A stretch of DNA of 64,000 nt. It comes from Scalesia atractyloides (taxonomy: Eukaryota; Streptophyta; Magnoliopsida; Asterales; Asteraceae). The stretch is taken from the NCBI GenBank assembly GCA_947069175.1, contig CAMTDV010000013.1:13030501-13094500 (forward strand), given 5' to 3'. A model generated the notes under the pieces. It searched no databases and was not told the DNA's origin. It worked only from the letters and a program-made list of their open reading frames with translations. Below, one piece after another: positions 21,624 to 33,493 of this stretch (the first letter of the stretch is position 1; every line of letters starts with the position of its first letter). The position numbers and the translations under genes are program-made.

Positions 21624-22499
21624 ATCGATCTTGTACCTGGTGCCACTCCAGTTGCAAAATCTCCATATCGGTTAGCCCTATCCGAAATGCAAGAGTTAGC
21701 TAGTCAGTTACAAGAGCTGACTGACAAAGGATTCATACGTCCTAGCTCATCACCTTGGGGTGCGCCGGTTCTTTTCGTAAAAAAAAAAGATGGAACTTTC
21801 CAAATGTGTATCGACTATCGAGAACTCAACAAGCTGACCATCAAGAACCGTTATCCTTTACCTCGCATTGATAACCTTCTAGACCAACTTCAGGGTGCCA
21901 CATGTTTCTCAAAAATCGACCTTCGATCTGGTTATCATCAGCTTAGAGTACCTGAAGAAGACATTCCAAAGACTGCCTTTCGAACTCACTATGGTCACTA
22001 CGAATTCATGGTCATACTTTATGGGTTGACCAATGCTCCCGCCGTTTTCATGGATCTGATGAATAGGGTGTGCAAACCCTACCTTGATCGTTTCGTTATT
22101 GTTTTTATCGATGATATTCTTATTTATTCCAAGACTAAGTCAGATCATGAACGACATCTTCGTCTTATTCTAACACTTTTGAAAACGGAAAAGCTTTACG
22201 CTAAGTTTTCAAAATGTGAATTCTGGTTAAAAGAAGTTCAATTCCTTGGTCACGTCGTCAACGACAAAGGAATTCATGTTGATCCTGCAAAGATCAAAGC
22301 AGTGCAAGAATGGCAGGCACCACACACTCCTACTGAAGTTAGATCATTTCTCGACTTAGCGGGTTATTATCGACGTTTTATCACCAATTTCTCCCGCATA
22401 GCCTTACCGCTCACAGCCTTGACTCATAAGGACAAACCCTTCAAATGGGGGCCCAAACAGGAAAAGGCTTTCCAAACCTTGAAACAACGAATTTTGTGA
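21624..22499 (+). pseudogene. Y unit 2 reverse transcriptase
   Basis: 270 open codons from 21687. It carries SSSPWGAPVLFVKKKDG, IDYRELNKLTIKNRYPLPRI, SKIDLRSGYHQL, the catalytic FIDDILIYS and AGYYRRFI. A usually conserved MPFGLTNAP is altered to ILYGLTNAP. It extends to ALTHKDKPFKWGPKQEKAFQTLKQ before the stop, slightly further than unit 1. Confidence 0.9.
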
Positions 22500-22607
22500 T
22501 GCACCTATTCTCACTCTCCCTGACGGTTGTGAAACAGCGACTTTGTGAAACGGGATGGCACCGATGACTTGGTAGTGTACTCTGACGCATGACACCTAGG
22601 ACTAGGG
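22500..22607 (+). pseudogene. Y/X chimeric RNase H junction, unit 2
   Basis: Same arrangement as 7149-7332: Y RNase H start, TTGTGAAAC-type filler, and X-like GGATGGCACCGATGACTTGG through a DLVVYSDA motif, ending at an LTR start. Confidence 0.75.
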
Positions 22608-22867
22608 TCTAACATTTATCGTAAAACGGGTTCTAAAACCCGCTCCGTTTTGTAATCAAGTATGTGTCATGAATCTCCTGTTTCGAATTCACGTTAGTTG
22701 TTGATAGTATTTTCTAATATTAATATATATAAATAGTAATGATATTAATAAAATAATAATAATTAATTCAAAATAAAATAAAAAGTTTTAAACATTAAAA
22801 CATAAAAAGGGTGGACCGCAGGGATCGAACCCGGGTCTCCACCCTAACCGCACACATTACACATCAC
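22608..22867 (+). repeat. partial Y LTR before the 3' LTR
   Basis: The first ~260 bp of a Y LTR with its start mutated (TCTAACATTTATC). It contains antisense module 0 (about 22809-22866) and ends inside it, where the 3' LTR restarts. It mirrors 7333-7629. Confidence 0.83.
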
Positions 22868-25126
22868 TAAAACCTGCTCCATTTTGTAATCTAGTATATG
22901 CCATGAATCTCCTGTTTCGAATTCACGTTAGTTGTTGATAGTATTTTGTAATATTAATAAATATAAATCGTAATGATATTAATAAAGTAATAATAATTAA
23001 TTCAAAATAAAATAAAAAGTTTATTAAATTAAAACATAAAAAGGGTGGACCGCGAGGATCAAACCCGGGTGCCACCCTAACCGCACACATTACACACCAC
23101 TACACACACATACATATCTGAAACAATCTCAAACCAAATAAGTTTATATAACACTCGAAATCAAATTTCAAAACACCCGCCCAGTAACGGCTAAAACCTT
23201 CAAATCAATCATCAAAACTCCGTTTCTTTTGCGAATTAAACCGAAGAACCGTTTTCCAATCATGTGTTAGACTCAATCATTGGGTCAGCAATGTTCAACT
23301 CGGTTATGCGATCATTGCGGCAATCAATTTTTGACCGAAACCTATGAAACCGAAACCCAACTCAAACCAGCACTTTTAGCTATAAATAGTGATCCTTGAA
23401 ACCCATTTAGAACTTGCTCACACACGCAATTTTCTCTGTAAATCTCTGGAATCAAGATCCTTTGTCAGAGAACACTTGTTTTCGCCGGAAAAGTTACAGA
23501 TCATTGGAGATTCAGCGACTTCTGCTGGTACATGTTCCATCCTAATCTTTCATTTTCATAAACCATAATTGAAGTTATTTAGAGGTAACTGATATGGTTG
23601 TTAAGCTAATCAAATCAATCGGGTATATGTTCTGTGATTTTATAATGAAAAAGATGAAGTGGAGTTGTGTTTAAAGGGAATTAAAACTTGTGATTTCATC
23701 GTGTTAGACACACAGTCCAGCGGTGGACTGTGTGCATATAAACCAGATGGTTGCCGTTTCGAGTCTCACATACGTTTCCGATTTCCAGATATAGCTCAAC
23801 CCTTTTTATAACTAATATAAAAAACAATTTAATTAGTATATAAGATTAATTAAAATCTTATATCCTTCGGGTTAGTCACACAGCCCAATTGGTCGGGCTG
23901 TGTGCAACACGAAGCAGAGGTCGCGCGTTCGAGTCCGGTTATACACATCGTGCTGTTAATAGAACAAACCTTTTTATTAAAATTAAATATATATAACCGC
24001 AGTAAGTGTATATATATAATTAAATCGGATATATTTCGGGTTAAACACGTAGCTTAGTTGGTAGAGCTGCGTGCACGTAAACGAGAGGTCACTAGTTCGA
24101 TCCCCACACGCTGCCAAATCCACCCGGTTCGATCCGAAAAAGAAACCATTATTTTTTTAATTGAACTTTTGTTTATTTTCCTTTAAAAACCATAAAATAT
24201 ATATTCAAATAATTCCACTTTTAAGCATAAAAATAGTAATAAATACAATAAAATTATCTAAAGAGTCTAATAAAATTTTATTAAGTAAAAATACTAATTT
24301 TAACTAAAAGAAATATATATTTACCAAATTATTACATGAACATTTAGGTTAGTCTTTCTCGTCGGTTGGTTTTCCCAACGCTAAACGTGCGCACTCTTCA
24401 CCAAATCAAAAACGCACCCACTGTGAGTGAATTCCTACAACTTCCCTTTTTATTCATGCTTTTGGGGTGTATCATGTGTCGCTTTTGTTTATTTCATTAT
24501 CTCATATCTCGTGCTATTATCTTTATGTGTTCTAACGTGTTTCGTGATGAAGTTGATTATTATTATTTGTGTTTATATTTCTCATTACAGTCAAGTTCTC
24601 ACATTAGGCCCATTTGTTCCCCGTTACTTACGGGTAGAGCGTCGCGTTGCCTAATATATAAGATCGACTCCGTTTGATTGAGCCTTAATCTCACAGCACA
24701 TCGCTTATCGTGCTCACATATTTATTGCTAGATGATTGTGCGGTTTGTGGTTTAAATTACATATACGTTGCTCATATATAGATAATGCACATTTTATCAA
24801 AATCATAATCATACCATTTTTCCTAATGATTAAACGGGATTCACTCTCCAACTTATGTTGACCCAAAACTCTATTTTTACACATGATACAGGTGAACATG
24901 TTGAAGCAAGGAACACATAGGACATGGGCGTTAGAAGAAAATAAAACATTACTTGAAAGTTTTGTTTAGAACATCTTGTGTTTGTATGGATTATGTGTTG
25001 ATTGGAATATTTCATCTTAATTTGAATTAATAAATATGAAACTTTTATAATAGTAAATGTCATGAGCTTTGATGAAAACCCAATCATGCTCCGACTACCA
25101 TATTCGCTACGGGTCAGGCTTTGACA
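22868..25126 (+). repeat. Y 3' LTR
   Basis: LTR lacking its first ~22 bp and ending GGCTTTGACA at 25126, followed by TTGGA and X. It carries all four tRNA-like modules: 0 (antisense, 23043-23110), 1 (23702-23772), 2 (23869-23942, perfect CACACAGCCC/GGGCTGTGTG hairpin) and 3 (24039-24116). The TATA position reads TATAAATAG near 23381. The conserved hairpin lies near 24665. Confidence 0.88.
23702..24116 (+). promoter_or_regulatory. tRNA-like modules 1-3 in the Y 3' LTR
   Basis: Three head-to-tail modules. Module 1 has CACACAGTCCA/TGGACTGTGTG. Module 2 has CACACAGCCC/GGGCTGTGTG with loop AATTGGTC. Module 3 has CACGTAGCTT/GAGCTGCGTG with loop AGTTGGTA. B boxes are CGTTTCGAGTC, GCGTTCGAGTCC and TAGTTCGATCCCC. 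T runs follow each module (near 23800, 23970 and 24151). Confidence 0.62.
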
Positions 25127-26289
25127 TTGGATGTGTACTAATGCAACGGGGCAAGGTGATTTCCTATGCCTCGAGACAACTGAAGGTCCACGAAAAGAAA
25201 TAGTCGAGTCACACCTCGAATTGGCGGAAGTGGTATTTGCGTTGAAGATTTGGAGGCACTACTAATATGGAGTGAAGTGCACTATTTTCACCGACCATAA
25301 GAGTTTAAAATACTTCTTTGATAAAAAAGAGTTAAACATGAGACAAAGACGTTGGCTAGAAACGGTGAAGTATTATGATTGGGAGATACATTATCATCCA
25401 GGAAAAGCTAATGTAGTAGCGGATGCGCTAAGTCGAAAAGAGGGATACACTCCCATTCGAGTGCGGTTGATGCAACTTATGGTAACCTCGGGTTTACTTG
25501 AACGAATCGAGAAGTACAAATCGAGGCGGTAAAGGAAGAGAATTGGAGAAGGGAACGAGTAAAAGGCCCAGTGAAAGATTTAATAAATGGCGATAACGGG
25601 TTGAAAACCCGGTTCGGTAGAATCTGTGTTCCAAACACGTGTGATGTTAAGGATCTCCTTCTTGGCGAAGCTCATATATCGCGTTATTTGATTCACCTGG
25701 GGTGACCAAGATGTATCGAGACTTGAAACAAAATTATTGGTGGCCCAGGATGAAAAGAGATGTGACAAAATTGTCGGAATATGCCTAAGTGTTTACAAGT
25801 AAAAGCGGAGCATCAAAAGCCTTAAAGCAAACTTCAACCGCTAGACATACCGGTTTGGAAAGGGGAACATGTTACTATGTACCTATTAACCAAACTGCCA
25901 AGAACGGTTCATGGATTTGACGCCATTTGGGTGGTCGTAGATAGACTGACAAAAAATTCTCATTTTATTCCTATTCGTGAGACTTATACTTCTGAAAAGA
26001 TGTCGAAAGTGTATACGAACGAGGTCATAACGCGCCATGGAGTGTCGGTATCCATCATGTCCGATAGAGATACTCGGTTCAATTCAAATTTTTGGTGTGA
26101 CTTCTAAGAGTATATGGGTACCAAGCTGTTAATTAGTACGACATATCACCTCAAACCGACGGGTAAAGCGAACGAACAATTCAAACATTGGAATGAAATT
26201 TGAGCAACAGTTATCATTTGAGCATTGTTATGGCGCTATATGAAATTCTTTATGGTAGAAGATGCCGAACCCCAGTATGTTGGGTGAAG
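25127..26289 (+). pseudogene. element X: RNase H and integrase remnant
   Basis: Resumes the domain cut at 1245: LGCVLMQRGKVISYASRQLK, then TDHKSLKYFFDKKELNMRQRRWLE and HYHPGKANVVADALSRK, the end of RNase H (25272-25532). Stops and shifts follow through the integrase zinc region. The core is visible as PLDIPVWKGEHVTMYLLTKLPR, IWVVVDRLTKNSHFIPIRETY and RHGVSVSIMSDRDTRF (25877-26107). The first catalytic aspartate is replaced by tyrosine (MYLLTKLP). YGRRCRTPVCW ends at the W insertion, with TSD TGAAG at 26285-26289. It is clearly dead and older than Y and W. Confidence 0.87.
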
Positions 26290-26489
26290 TGTAACATTTG
26301 TCATAAAACGGGGTCTAAAACCCGCTCCGTTTTGTAATTTAAACATACGTATGATGTTCGTTACGCATTTATGTTGAAAGTATAAGATTTATTATATTGT
26401 TATTAGTATTTAATAATAAATAAGATAATAAAGTTAAAACATAATGTTAATAAATAAAATATAAATAATAGAAATAAAATATAAAAAAA

Positions 26490-26562
26490 GTGTAGACCGC
26501 GGGTTTCGAACCCGGGTCTCCACTCAAACAAAACACTCATCACACCACTACACTACACACAC
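26490..26562 (-). promoter_or_regulatory. tRNA-like module 0, W 5' LTR
   Basis: On the minus strand an A-box-like TAGTGGTGTG precedes a canonical T-arm, CGGGTTCGAAACCCG, a perfect 5-bp stem around the B box. An A7 run on the plus strand (26483-26489) supplies a T7 terminator in this direction. This is the best-preserved T-arm in the window. Confidence 0.68.
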
Positions 26563-26828
26563 ATATCTGAAATTATCTTAAATCAAATAAATCTTATATC
26601 GAAACAACTATCTAAACCCATTTCAAAACAACTGCATGTGACGGCTATAACCTCCCAATTCATCCACAAATTCTGTTTCAATTACGACTTTAACTGAAGA
26701 AAACTGTTTTCCCAATCATGAATTAATAGTCAACCCATGGTCAAATCAGTGATATGAAATAATTCGATAATCAATATCCTTACCGAAACCGATGAAACCG
26801 TTAATCAACTCAAATCAGTACGTGCGCC

Positions 26829-26837
26829 TATAAATAG
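26829..26837 (+). promoter_or_regulatory. TATA box of W LTR
   Basis: A perfect TATAAATAG, at the place of TATAAGTAG in the Y LTR and TATAAATA in Q. The same motif is at 55923-55931 in the 3' LTR. Confidence 0.7.
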
Positions 26838-27136
26838 CGATCCTTAAACCTTGTGGAACTCGCTCACACTCACAAATAATCAAGAAAAACCTCTTTTAAC
26901 GCTCTGTGTTCAAAACCCACTTCGCCGGAAAATTTCTTGTCGCTGGAATTTCATCGGAGGGATCAAAGCTATTCCCCTGTTCGGTATATCATCTTTAAAT
27001 CACTTATCATCTCCTTATTATGTAATTGTTTTTAGATAATTCAATAAGTTTCAGAAGTTAACTAAAACAGTATGTATAAATTGTAGAAGATGAAGTTGAA
27101 TCAGTGAATAAGAGAAATTAAATTTGGCAATTATAC

Positions 27137-27554
27137 AGGGTTAGACACACAATCCAGTGGTGGACTATGTGCACCTTAAACAAATGGTCCCGGGTTCAAT
27201 CTTTACATACGCTGCCGATTTCCTGAACAAAACCAACCTTTTTAATACTTATATATATATCAACATCCAGTAAGTGTATAAATCTAATAGAAATCATATA
27301 TTCTCCGGGTTAGTCACACAACCCAATTGGCCGGGCTGTGTGCAACACGAAGCTATGGTCGCATGTTCGAGTTCGGTCCGTTACATGGTTATGAAAGTAT
27401 CAAACCCTTTTGAATAAAATCAGAATATGCTTTAATCTAATGTGTGTATATATGTAATTAAAAATGGATATATTCCGGGTTAGACACGTAGCTCAGTTGG
27501 TAGAGCTGCGTGCACCTATACGAGAGGTCACGAGTTCGAATCCCACACGCTGCC
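27137..27554 (+). promoter_or_regulatory. tRNA-like modules 1-3, W 5' LTR
   Basis: Module 1 (27137-27214) has CACACAATCCA/TGGACTATGTG with two mismatches and B box CGGGTTCAATC. Module 2 (27306-27382) has CACACAACCC/GGGCTGTGTG with one mismatch and B box TGTTCGAGTTC. Module 3 (27476-27554) has the hairpin CACGTAGCTC/GAGCTGCGTG, A box TAGCTCAGTTGG and B box GAGTTCGAATCCC. T runs follow at 27239-27243, 27408-27411 and 27591-27597. Spacing is the same as in Y although the intervening sequence is different. Confidence 0.65.
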
Positions 27555-28536
27555 CCGAATTCTAACCGGTTCGACTCCTGAAAGGGTTAATTTTTTTAAT
27601 TAACATTTTCTTTATTTTCCTCCAAAAATCACAATATATAATAAAGTGAATCCTTTTAAGCACAAAAATAGTAATAAATACTATAAAATTACCTAAAAAG
27701 TGTAATAAAATTCATTAAATAAAAATACTATAAAAGAAATGTATTTACTGAATTATTACGTTAATATTTAGGTTAGTTATCTCGTCGGTTGGAATCTTTA
27801 AATCGTGCGCGCTCATTAGCAAATCAAGAACGCACCCACTATGAGTGAATTCCTACAAACTTCCCCTTTTTATTTATGTTTTGGGGTGTATCATGTGTCG
27901 TTTATTATATCTTTTAATCAAACACTTGTGCTACTACCATTATATGAACTAACGTGCTATGTGATATTTGGATTATTGTTATTTACATTTTCTCATCTAA
28001 GTCAAGCTTTCACATTAGGCCCATCAGTTCCTTGTTTCATACGGGTAGAGCATCGTGTTGCCTAATTAGATCGGCTCCGTTTGATTGAGCCTTGATCTCA
28101 CAGCTCATCATTTATCATACTCATGTGTACATTGCTAGATGTTTATGTGGTTTGTGGATAGTTTACATATACGTTTGCTTATATTTGGTTTATGCACATC
28201 TTTATAAAATTAATCAACATATCATTTCTTTCAAATGTTCAAACGAGATTCACTCGCCAACTTTTGTTGACCCAACTCTCTATTTTTACACATGATACAG
28301 GTGAACAGGTTGAAGCAAGGAACACATAGGATTGGGCCTTAGAAGATAAATAAAGCATTATTTGAATGTCATGTTTAGAACATTTGTACTTGTATGGTTT
28401 ATGTGTTTATTGAAATTTTCCCTTTTAAATTGGAATAATAAATATGAAACTTTATTATAGTAAATGTCATGAGCTTTGATGAAAACCCAATCATGCCCCG
28501 ACTACCATATCTGCTACGGGTCATGGTGTGACAGAT

Positions 28537-28548
28537 TGGTATCAGAGC
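28537..28548 (+). other. W primer binding site
   Basis: Canonical TGGTATCAGAGC three bases after the LTR end. Confidence 0.95.
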
Positions 28549-29380
28549 TTTTGATTATAGGGATATATGATAGGTTATTAGATCCTTAGAGCCTATACTA
28601 TAGTCGATTAGATTTTAATTGCTTACGTGTTAATTGATTACGTGCAAACTCATGATATTTATTTGTTTCATATTTATCTCACACATAAATGCATGCAAGC
28701 ACTTCTACTACTATATGATTTGTGTGATATTCAATGTGATATACATATTGTTAACATAACATGCTTACATATATACGCATCACGCACGTCTCAATTTTCA
28801 CATATTATTTTTCATGCTTTCTTTCTCAAAATTTTGTGATGTTTTCATTTATCAATCTCATCAAAGTGAGTTCTACAACGGGCATGTAGTAACTAGAAGG
28901 GTACAAGTACCGGTAGTCGAAATGTCCTGTCTAGGATTGGCATTCATATAAATCCAATATAACGAACCAGTTTGCCTACTTGAGGACTAACGATGAGAGT
29001 ACGAAGAACCTATTAGGCCAAAGCATGCCACACCAAACGTCATGTGAAATAACCCCACTTTGAGTTGTCACTGTGTCTACACCATGACACCTTCCGACTT
29101 TATACCTCGCAATCATGTTTTACGATTTTCATTCGGCTGGTGCAAGTGTTAACAGGCCAAAACCAATGTGAACCCTACATAGCCCAGTAGTCATGGGGGC
29201 CCACATGACTACCTAGGCCAAGTATGGGGGACATATGGAGGCCCAAACATGAGCAAGGCCCAAGACATCGAATGGATGTAGTGAATTTAATTTTCTCAAT
29301 TATTTTGTGGATGTTAATTTCTAAATGCGACATACGAGACCAAAACATCAAACTCATAATCTTGTTACGTATTCCTGTAG
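28549..29380 (+). other. W untranslated leader
   Basis: No gene seen. Homologous to the leaders of both Y units. Confidence 0.7.
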
Positions 29381-29911
29381 ATGTCTTCTAGGCACTCTCG
29401 TGGAGGTAGGAGATCAGGAAGATCCGGCGAGCGCATGGCTGCTCAAATAGCCCAACAAATGGCCGCCGTAATTCCCGACATTGTAATTCAAGTCCAACAA
29501 GCCCTCGCCGCTAATCCTGTCAACCCAATCAACCAAGAGGGTCAAAATGCTGCAAACCCTCCCACAAACACCACCAAGTGCACCTACAAGCACTTCAACT
29601 CATGTGACCCTCCAAAGTACGAAGGGACTGAAGGGGTCACCGCTCTCCTTCGTTGGTTTGAAGAGATGGAGAGTATCTTCCTCAACTGTGATTGTTCCAA
29701 CGACCGCAAGGTGCGTTATGCTCCTTGTCGTCTGTATGGGGTAGCACTCACATGGTGGAATGCTGAGAAAGGCAGGCGAGGTGTCGAAGCCGTGGTAGCC
29801 CTAACTTGGGAAGAATTGAGATAACTCATAACCAGACGCTTCTGTCCAAGAAGTGAAATTAAGAAGTTAGAAGACGAGTTTTATTTCTTGAAACAAAAAG
29901 AGGGAGACCAT
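29381..29911 (+). pseudogene. gag: W gag, N-terminal part
   Basis: Starts MSSRHSRGGRRSGRSGERMAAQ. The first 147 codons are open, with LLRWFEEMESIF and ALTWWNAEKGRRG. A single G-to-T change makes TAA at 29822-29824 where the Y copies have a glutamate codon. Reading continues in frame to KEGDH at 29911, where element T begins. Gag continues at 51213. Confidence 0.88.
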
Positions 29912-30382
29912 TGTAGGTCCCCTAGTCCTTATGGATCTTGACAGAATCGTCTATCCAACCTAGAGTGCGGAATCCCCTAGATCAGATTTAACAGAAAACA
30001 CAAGAACACGAACACGAATTCCTTTAAACAGTCTTCTATTGATTATCCAACACAATTGTTTTACAATCAATTCAAGACTCTTCTCACAAACTCTCTAAAG
30101 CAATTCTTCTAGCAACTGAACAATAGAACCAGCAACCTTAACCCTAATCACAACCTCCCTACATATAGAGATAGATTATGCTCATGGGTTAGGGTTTCCT
30201 ACATGGACTTACTAATGGGTTTTAGGCCCAATTCGCCTACCATGCTCTCTTTTGTATCTAGTTCAGCCCAAATGCTTCTAATTCACTATTACAAAACTAA
30301 ACCCGCTAACCGTTTATCATTTTACTAATTACAAGATATCCAAAGACCAAATCTAAGCTGTTGTCACAAATATGCACCAACA
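29912..30382 (-). repeat. T 3' LTR
   Basis: 471 bp from TGTAGGTCCCC to GCACCAACA. It is closely related to the LTRs of S2 (56778-57197 and 61686-62101), so T and S2 belong to one family. Confidence 0.9.
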
Positions 30383-30394
30383 AACTCCCCCTTT
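30383..30394 (-). other. T polypurine tract
   Basis: On the minus strand AAAGGGGGAGTT lies immediately before the 3' LTR, as expected for plus-strand priming. Confidence 0.85.
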
Positions 30395-31945
30395 ACAATA
30401 GCTTCATAAAATAACTTAGTCTTCAGTCTTCTTGCAATCTTCAACATCTTTGAAAAACGTTGGTCTTTGGATAGCTTCAGCTTTAACAGCTTCTGTCAGC
30501 AACAGACTCCCCCTAAGCTGATGCATCCAATCATCAAATCTTCTAAATCGTTAGCGTTTGAGTAAACTCCAGTTTAGCCCTTGCATAGCAATCTTCCATA
30601 CTCTTCAACTTTGTCTGCAATGTAGAAAGGAGGTTCTACCATGCATCCAAGGAAACTCCTCTTCACCAAACTTCTCAGCAACACACTGCTACAATCTGTA
30701 TACTATAAAACAAACATCTCGAGAAACCATAAGAATTTTTCAACACAAGTTAAATAAATTATTATTATTCAAGAGATAGTTAAACTGTATCACAGATTAA
30801 GCACTTCTCAACTCAAACCATATACTCAAAATTTTAAGCACATAGAACCTGCACGATCGTAAAAATTTTGAACTCAGCTTCTAACATCGTCTCCCCCTAT
30901 CGGTAATAACTCCTCCAATAACAAACCAATATCCGTACAATAAGAATTTACAAGAAAATGAAATATTTTTGGATTTTTATATTTTCTTAAAGCAAATAAA
31001 TAACAAAATAACAAACACTCTATTTTTGTGAGTATCACCATTAAGAAGATCATATCAACAATATCAAACTGTTTTCACACTCTTTTATATCTCTATATGC
31101 AATATTCATGAATAGCAGTCCAAGACGATTACCAGTATTGTTTAACCACTTAAACAAAATACATAAACATTTCAAGTACCATTACCTTGTGATCTGTTTA
31201 GATAGTTTATACTGATATACTAGTGTGTCCCACTTCAGGACATACCCCCACGATCAAGGTATGCACAAAGATTCATCGTAGTAGGTGAGTATATCGAAAT
31301 TCATCCTTTTTGATTTACAACGTTTGATAATTGGTGATCAGGTCAGTACTTCAGTACAACAAAGAGACCAAATTATCCAACGAGGGTTAGGACAAATACC
31401 AAATTTTGGTACGAATAATGCAATTTGCACATTTGAATGACTCTCTAGGAGAGCTTCTTCAATATTTGGGATTTGGCATTTTTTCCCTTTAAGATATCCA
31501 GGTTGTGCCTAGGTCAGCATATATCTGGATGCAGCAAAAAGACAACCTTGATACCCCGGATGAAATAACGATATAAAGACCTAAAACCTCAGATTTTGGT
31601 AATCTATCAACGCAAGATTTAAGGTTATAAAACCATACGCCTCTGATATGTTACCCACTCATACATAGTTTATTATAATATCTTGTATCACAAAGGTAAG
31701 CTGATTATTTCATGCGTTTTGCCTACTGGTACATCATATGATGAAGCTGCTATCACACTTAAGCAATTTTCTTTTAATTTCAGTGTGACAGTCTAACTTG
31801 CTGATGTACTATCATTTCTTCTTTTTCACACAGTGAAAACTCATTTTTGAATTTCTATTATTTTTAAGTTTTTGATTTTCTATTTTTTTGTTTTTGATTT
31901 TTGAAAAGCAATAATTATTTACAAACTATTTTTATGGAAAAATGG
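30395..31945 (-). other. T 3' untranslated region
   Basis: Noncoding. It has a closely similar counterpart in S2 at about 57210-58640, which shows that S2 derives from this family. No gene seen. Confidence 0.75.
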
Positions 31946-32676
31946 TTATTTAGGATTCCTCATCCCGTTGAGTTCGACTAAATGTTCAAAACGAGCCCTG
32001 TCAAATGCTTTTGTGTAAAGATCTGCCAGGTTATCTAGTGTATCGACTCGATGCAGTTCAATTAATTTCTTTTCAGCACAATCCCGTATAAAATGATGAC
32101 GAATATAGTGGCATTATTGTCTATCATAATAGGAGTACGAGTGAAATTCAAACCGTAATCGCGCATTTGCTGTTGGATCCAGAGAACCTGAGAGCAACAG
32201 CTACCCGCAGCAATATATTCAGCTTCACTCGTCAAGGTAAACACGCAAGACTGCTTCTTGCATTGCCATGACACAAGCCTCCCTCCTAAGAACTGACAAC
32301 CACCTGTGGTAGACTTCCTTGATGATTTGCATCCTCCAAAGTCCGAATCAGTAAAAACAACAAACTTCAGATCACTAGCAGCTGGATACCATAACCCAAG
32401 TTTAGGTTTCCCCTTCAAGTAACAAAGAATCCGCTTCACCGCTTTCATGTGGGACTCCTTTGGATTCGCTTGATATTTGGCACAAAGACACACTACGAAC
32501 ATGATGTCGGGTCTTGAAGCAGTCAAGTACATCAGAGAACGAATCATTGCCCTGTATTGAGTTGGATCAACATCCTCCACACTCTCATGATCCGGACCAA
32601 GATTGTGATTCTCACAGATAGGTGTATTGAAAGTAGCGCAATCCTCTATTTTGAAACAAGACAGAATGTCATACAC
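31946..32676 (-). pseudogene. T RNase H and pol C-terminus
   Basis: Copia RNase H region with PTQYRAMIRSLMYLTASRPDIMFVVCLCA, AVKRILCYLKGKPKLGLWYP, DSDFGGCKSSRKSTTGGCQF and SEAEYIAAGSCCSQVLWIQQQM. A small shift near 32110 is followed by HHFIRDCAEKKLIELHRVD, LADLYTKAFDRARFEHL and a TAA at 31946-31948. DSD, E and D positions are mostly visible. Confidence 0.87.
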
Positions 32677-33493
32677 ATACTTGCCTGATGTATGAACATC
32701 CCATCCTTGTTTTGTTCAACTTGTAAACCCAGAAAGTAGGATAATTCACCCATCGTACTCATCTCAAACTTTCTCTTCATTACCTCTTCGAAATCACGAC
32801 ACATGTTCTCATCAGATGACCCAAAGATGATGTCATCTACATATACCTGTACCAGCAGAAAGTCTTCCTTCTTCCCTTTAAAGAACAGTGTACTGTCAAT
32901 CTGGCCTCTTTCGAAACCATGTTTTAACAAGTGTGCTGACAGTTCTCATACCACGCCCTAGGTGCCTAATGCAATCCATACAATGCCTTATCAAGTCGAT
33001 AGACTCGATCTGGATAGTCTGGATCAGTAAACCCGTCTGGCTGTGAGACATACACCACTTCTTAGACTTTCCGGTAAAGAAAAGCACTCTTCACGTCAAG
33101 TTGGTAAACCTTGAAGCCCTTGAATGAAGCAAAAGCTAGGAACAAACGAATTGCTTCCAACCTTGCTACTGGTCCAAACACTTCGTTATAATCAATCCCC
33201 TCTTGCTGATTGAACCCTTTTACCACCAACCGAGCCTTATTCCGTATCACGATCCCTCGGTCGTATTTCTTGCACTTAAACACCCACTTAGTGCCTATTT
33301 CCTTCTCTTATTCAGGTAGATCAACTAGCTCCCAAACTTTCAACTTCTTGAACTGAGCTAGTTCCTCTTGCATATCTTCAACCCAACAATTGTCTTTTAG
33401 AGCCATATGAACATTCTTCGGCTCCTCTTGGGCAATAAAGCAGCTATATAAACATTCATTAATCAACCCAGTCTTCTGAATCGAAGTAAACAA
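32646..33493 (-). pseudogene. T reverse transcriptase
   Basis: Copia RT in several frames: CWVEDMQEELAQFKKLKVWELVD (to 33308), KCKKYDRGIVIRNKARLVVKGFNQQEGIDYNEVFGPVARLEAIR and YQLDVKSAFL (33283-33062), then after a shift QVYVDDIIFGSSDENMC with the YVDD box (about 32855-32800). At least three frameshifts or stops are present. Confidence 0.88.

Larger units (their letters stand above)
1246..25126 (+). mobile_element. element Y: compound tandem Ty3/gypsy retrotransposon
   Basis: Y is bounded by TG at 1246 and CA at 25126 and flanked by TTGGG/TTGGA, splitting the RNase H of X. It holds three LTR positions (1246-3536, 8214-18882 split by Z, and 22868-25126) and two gag-PR-RT units. Both units stop in RNase H and are joined to a short X RNase H fragment followed by a partial LTR (7333-7629 and 22608-22867). 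RNase H core and integrase are absent from both. The simplest reading is an ordinary insertion that lost its pol end by ectopic recombination with flanking X and was then expanded by unequal exchange. No unit could be autonomous. Confidence 0.8.
26290..28533 (+). repeat. W 5' LTR
   Basis: 2244-bp LTR with antisense module 0 (26490-26562), TATAAATAG (26829-26837), modules 1 (27137-27214), 2 (27306-27382) and 3 (27476-27554), the GGCTC/GAGCC hairpin (28073-28091) and the ACTCGCCAAC block. It differs substantially from the Y LTR between these landmarks. Confidence 0.92.
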
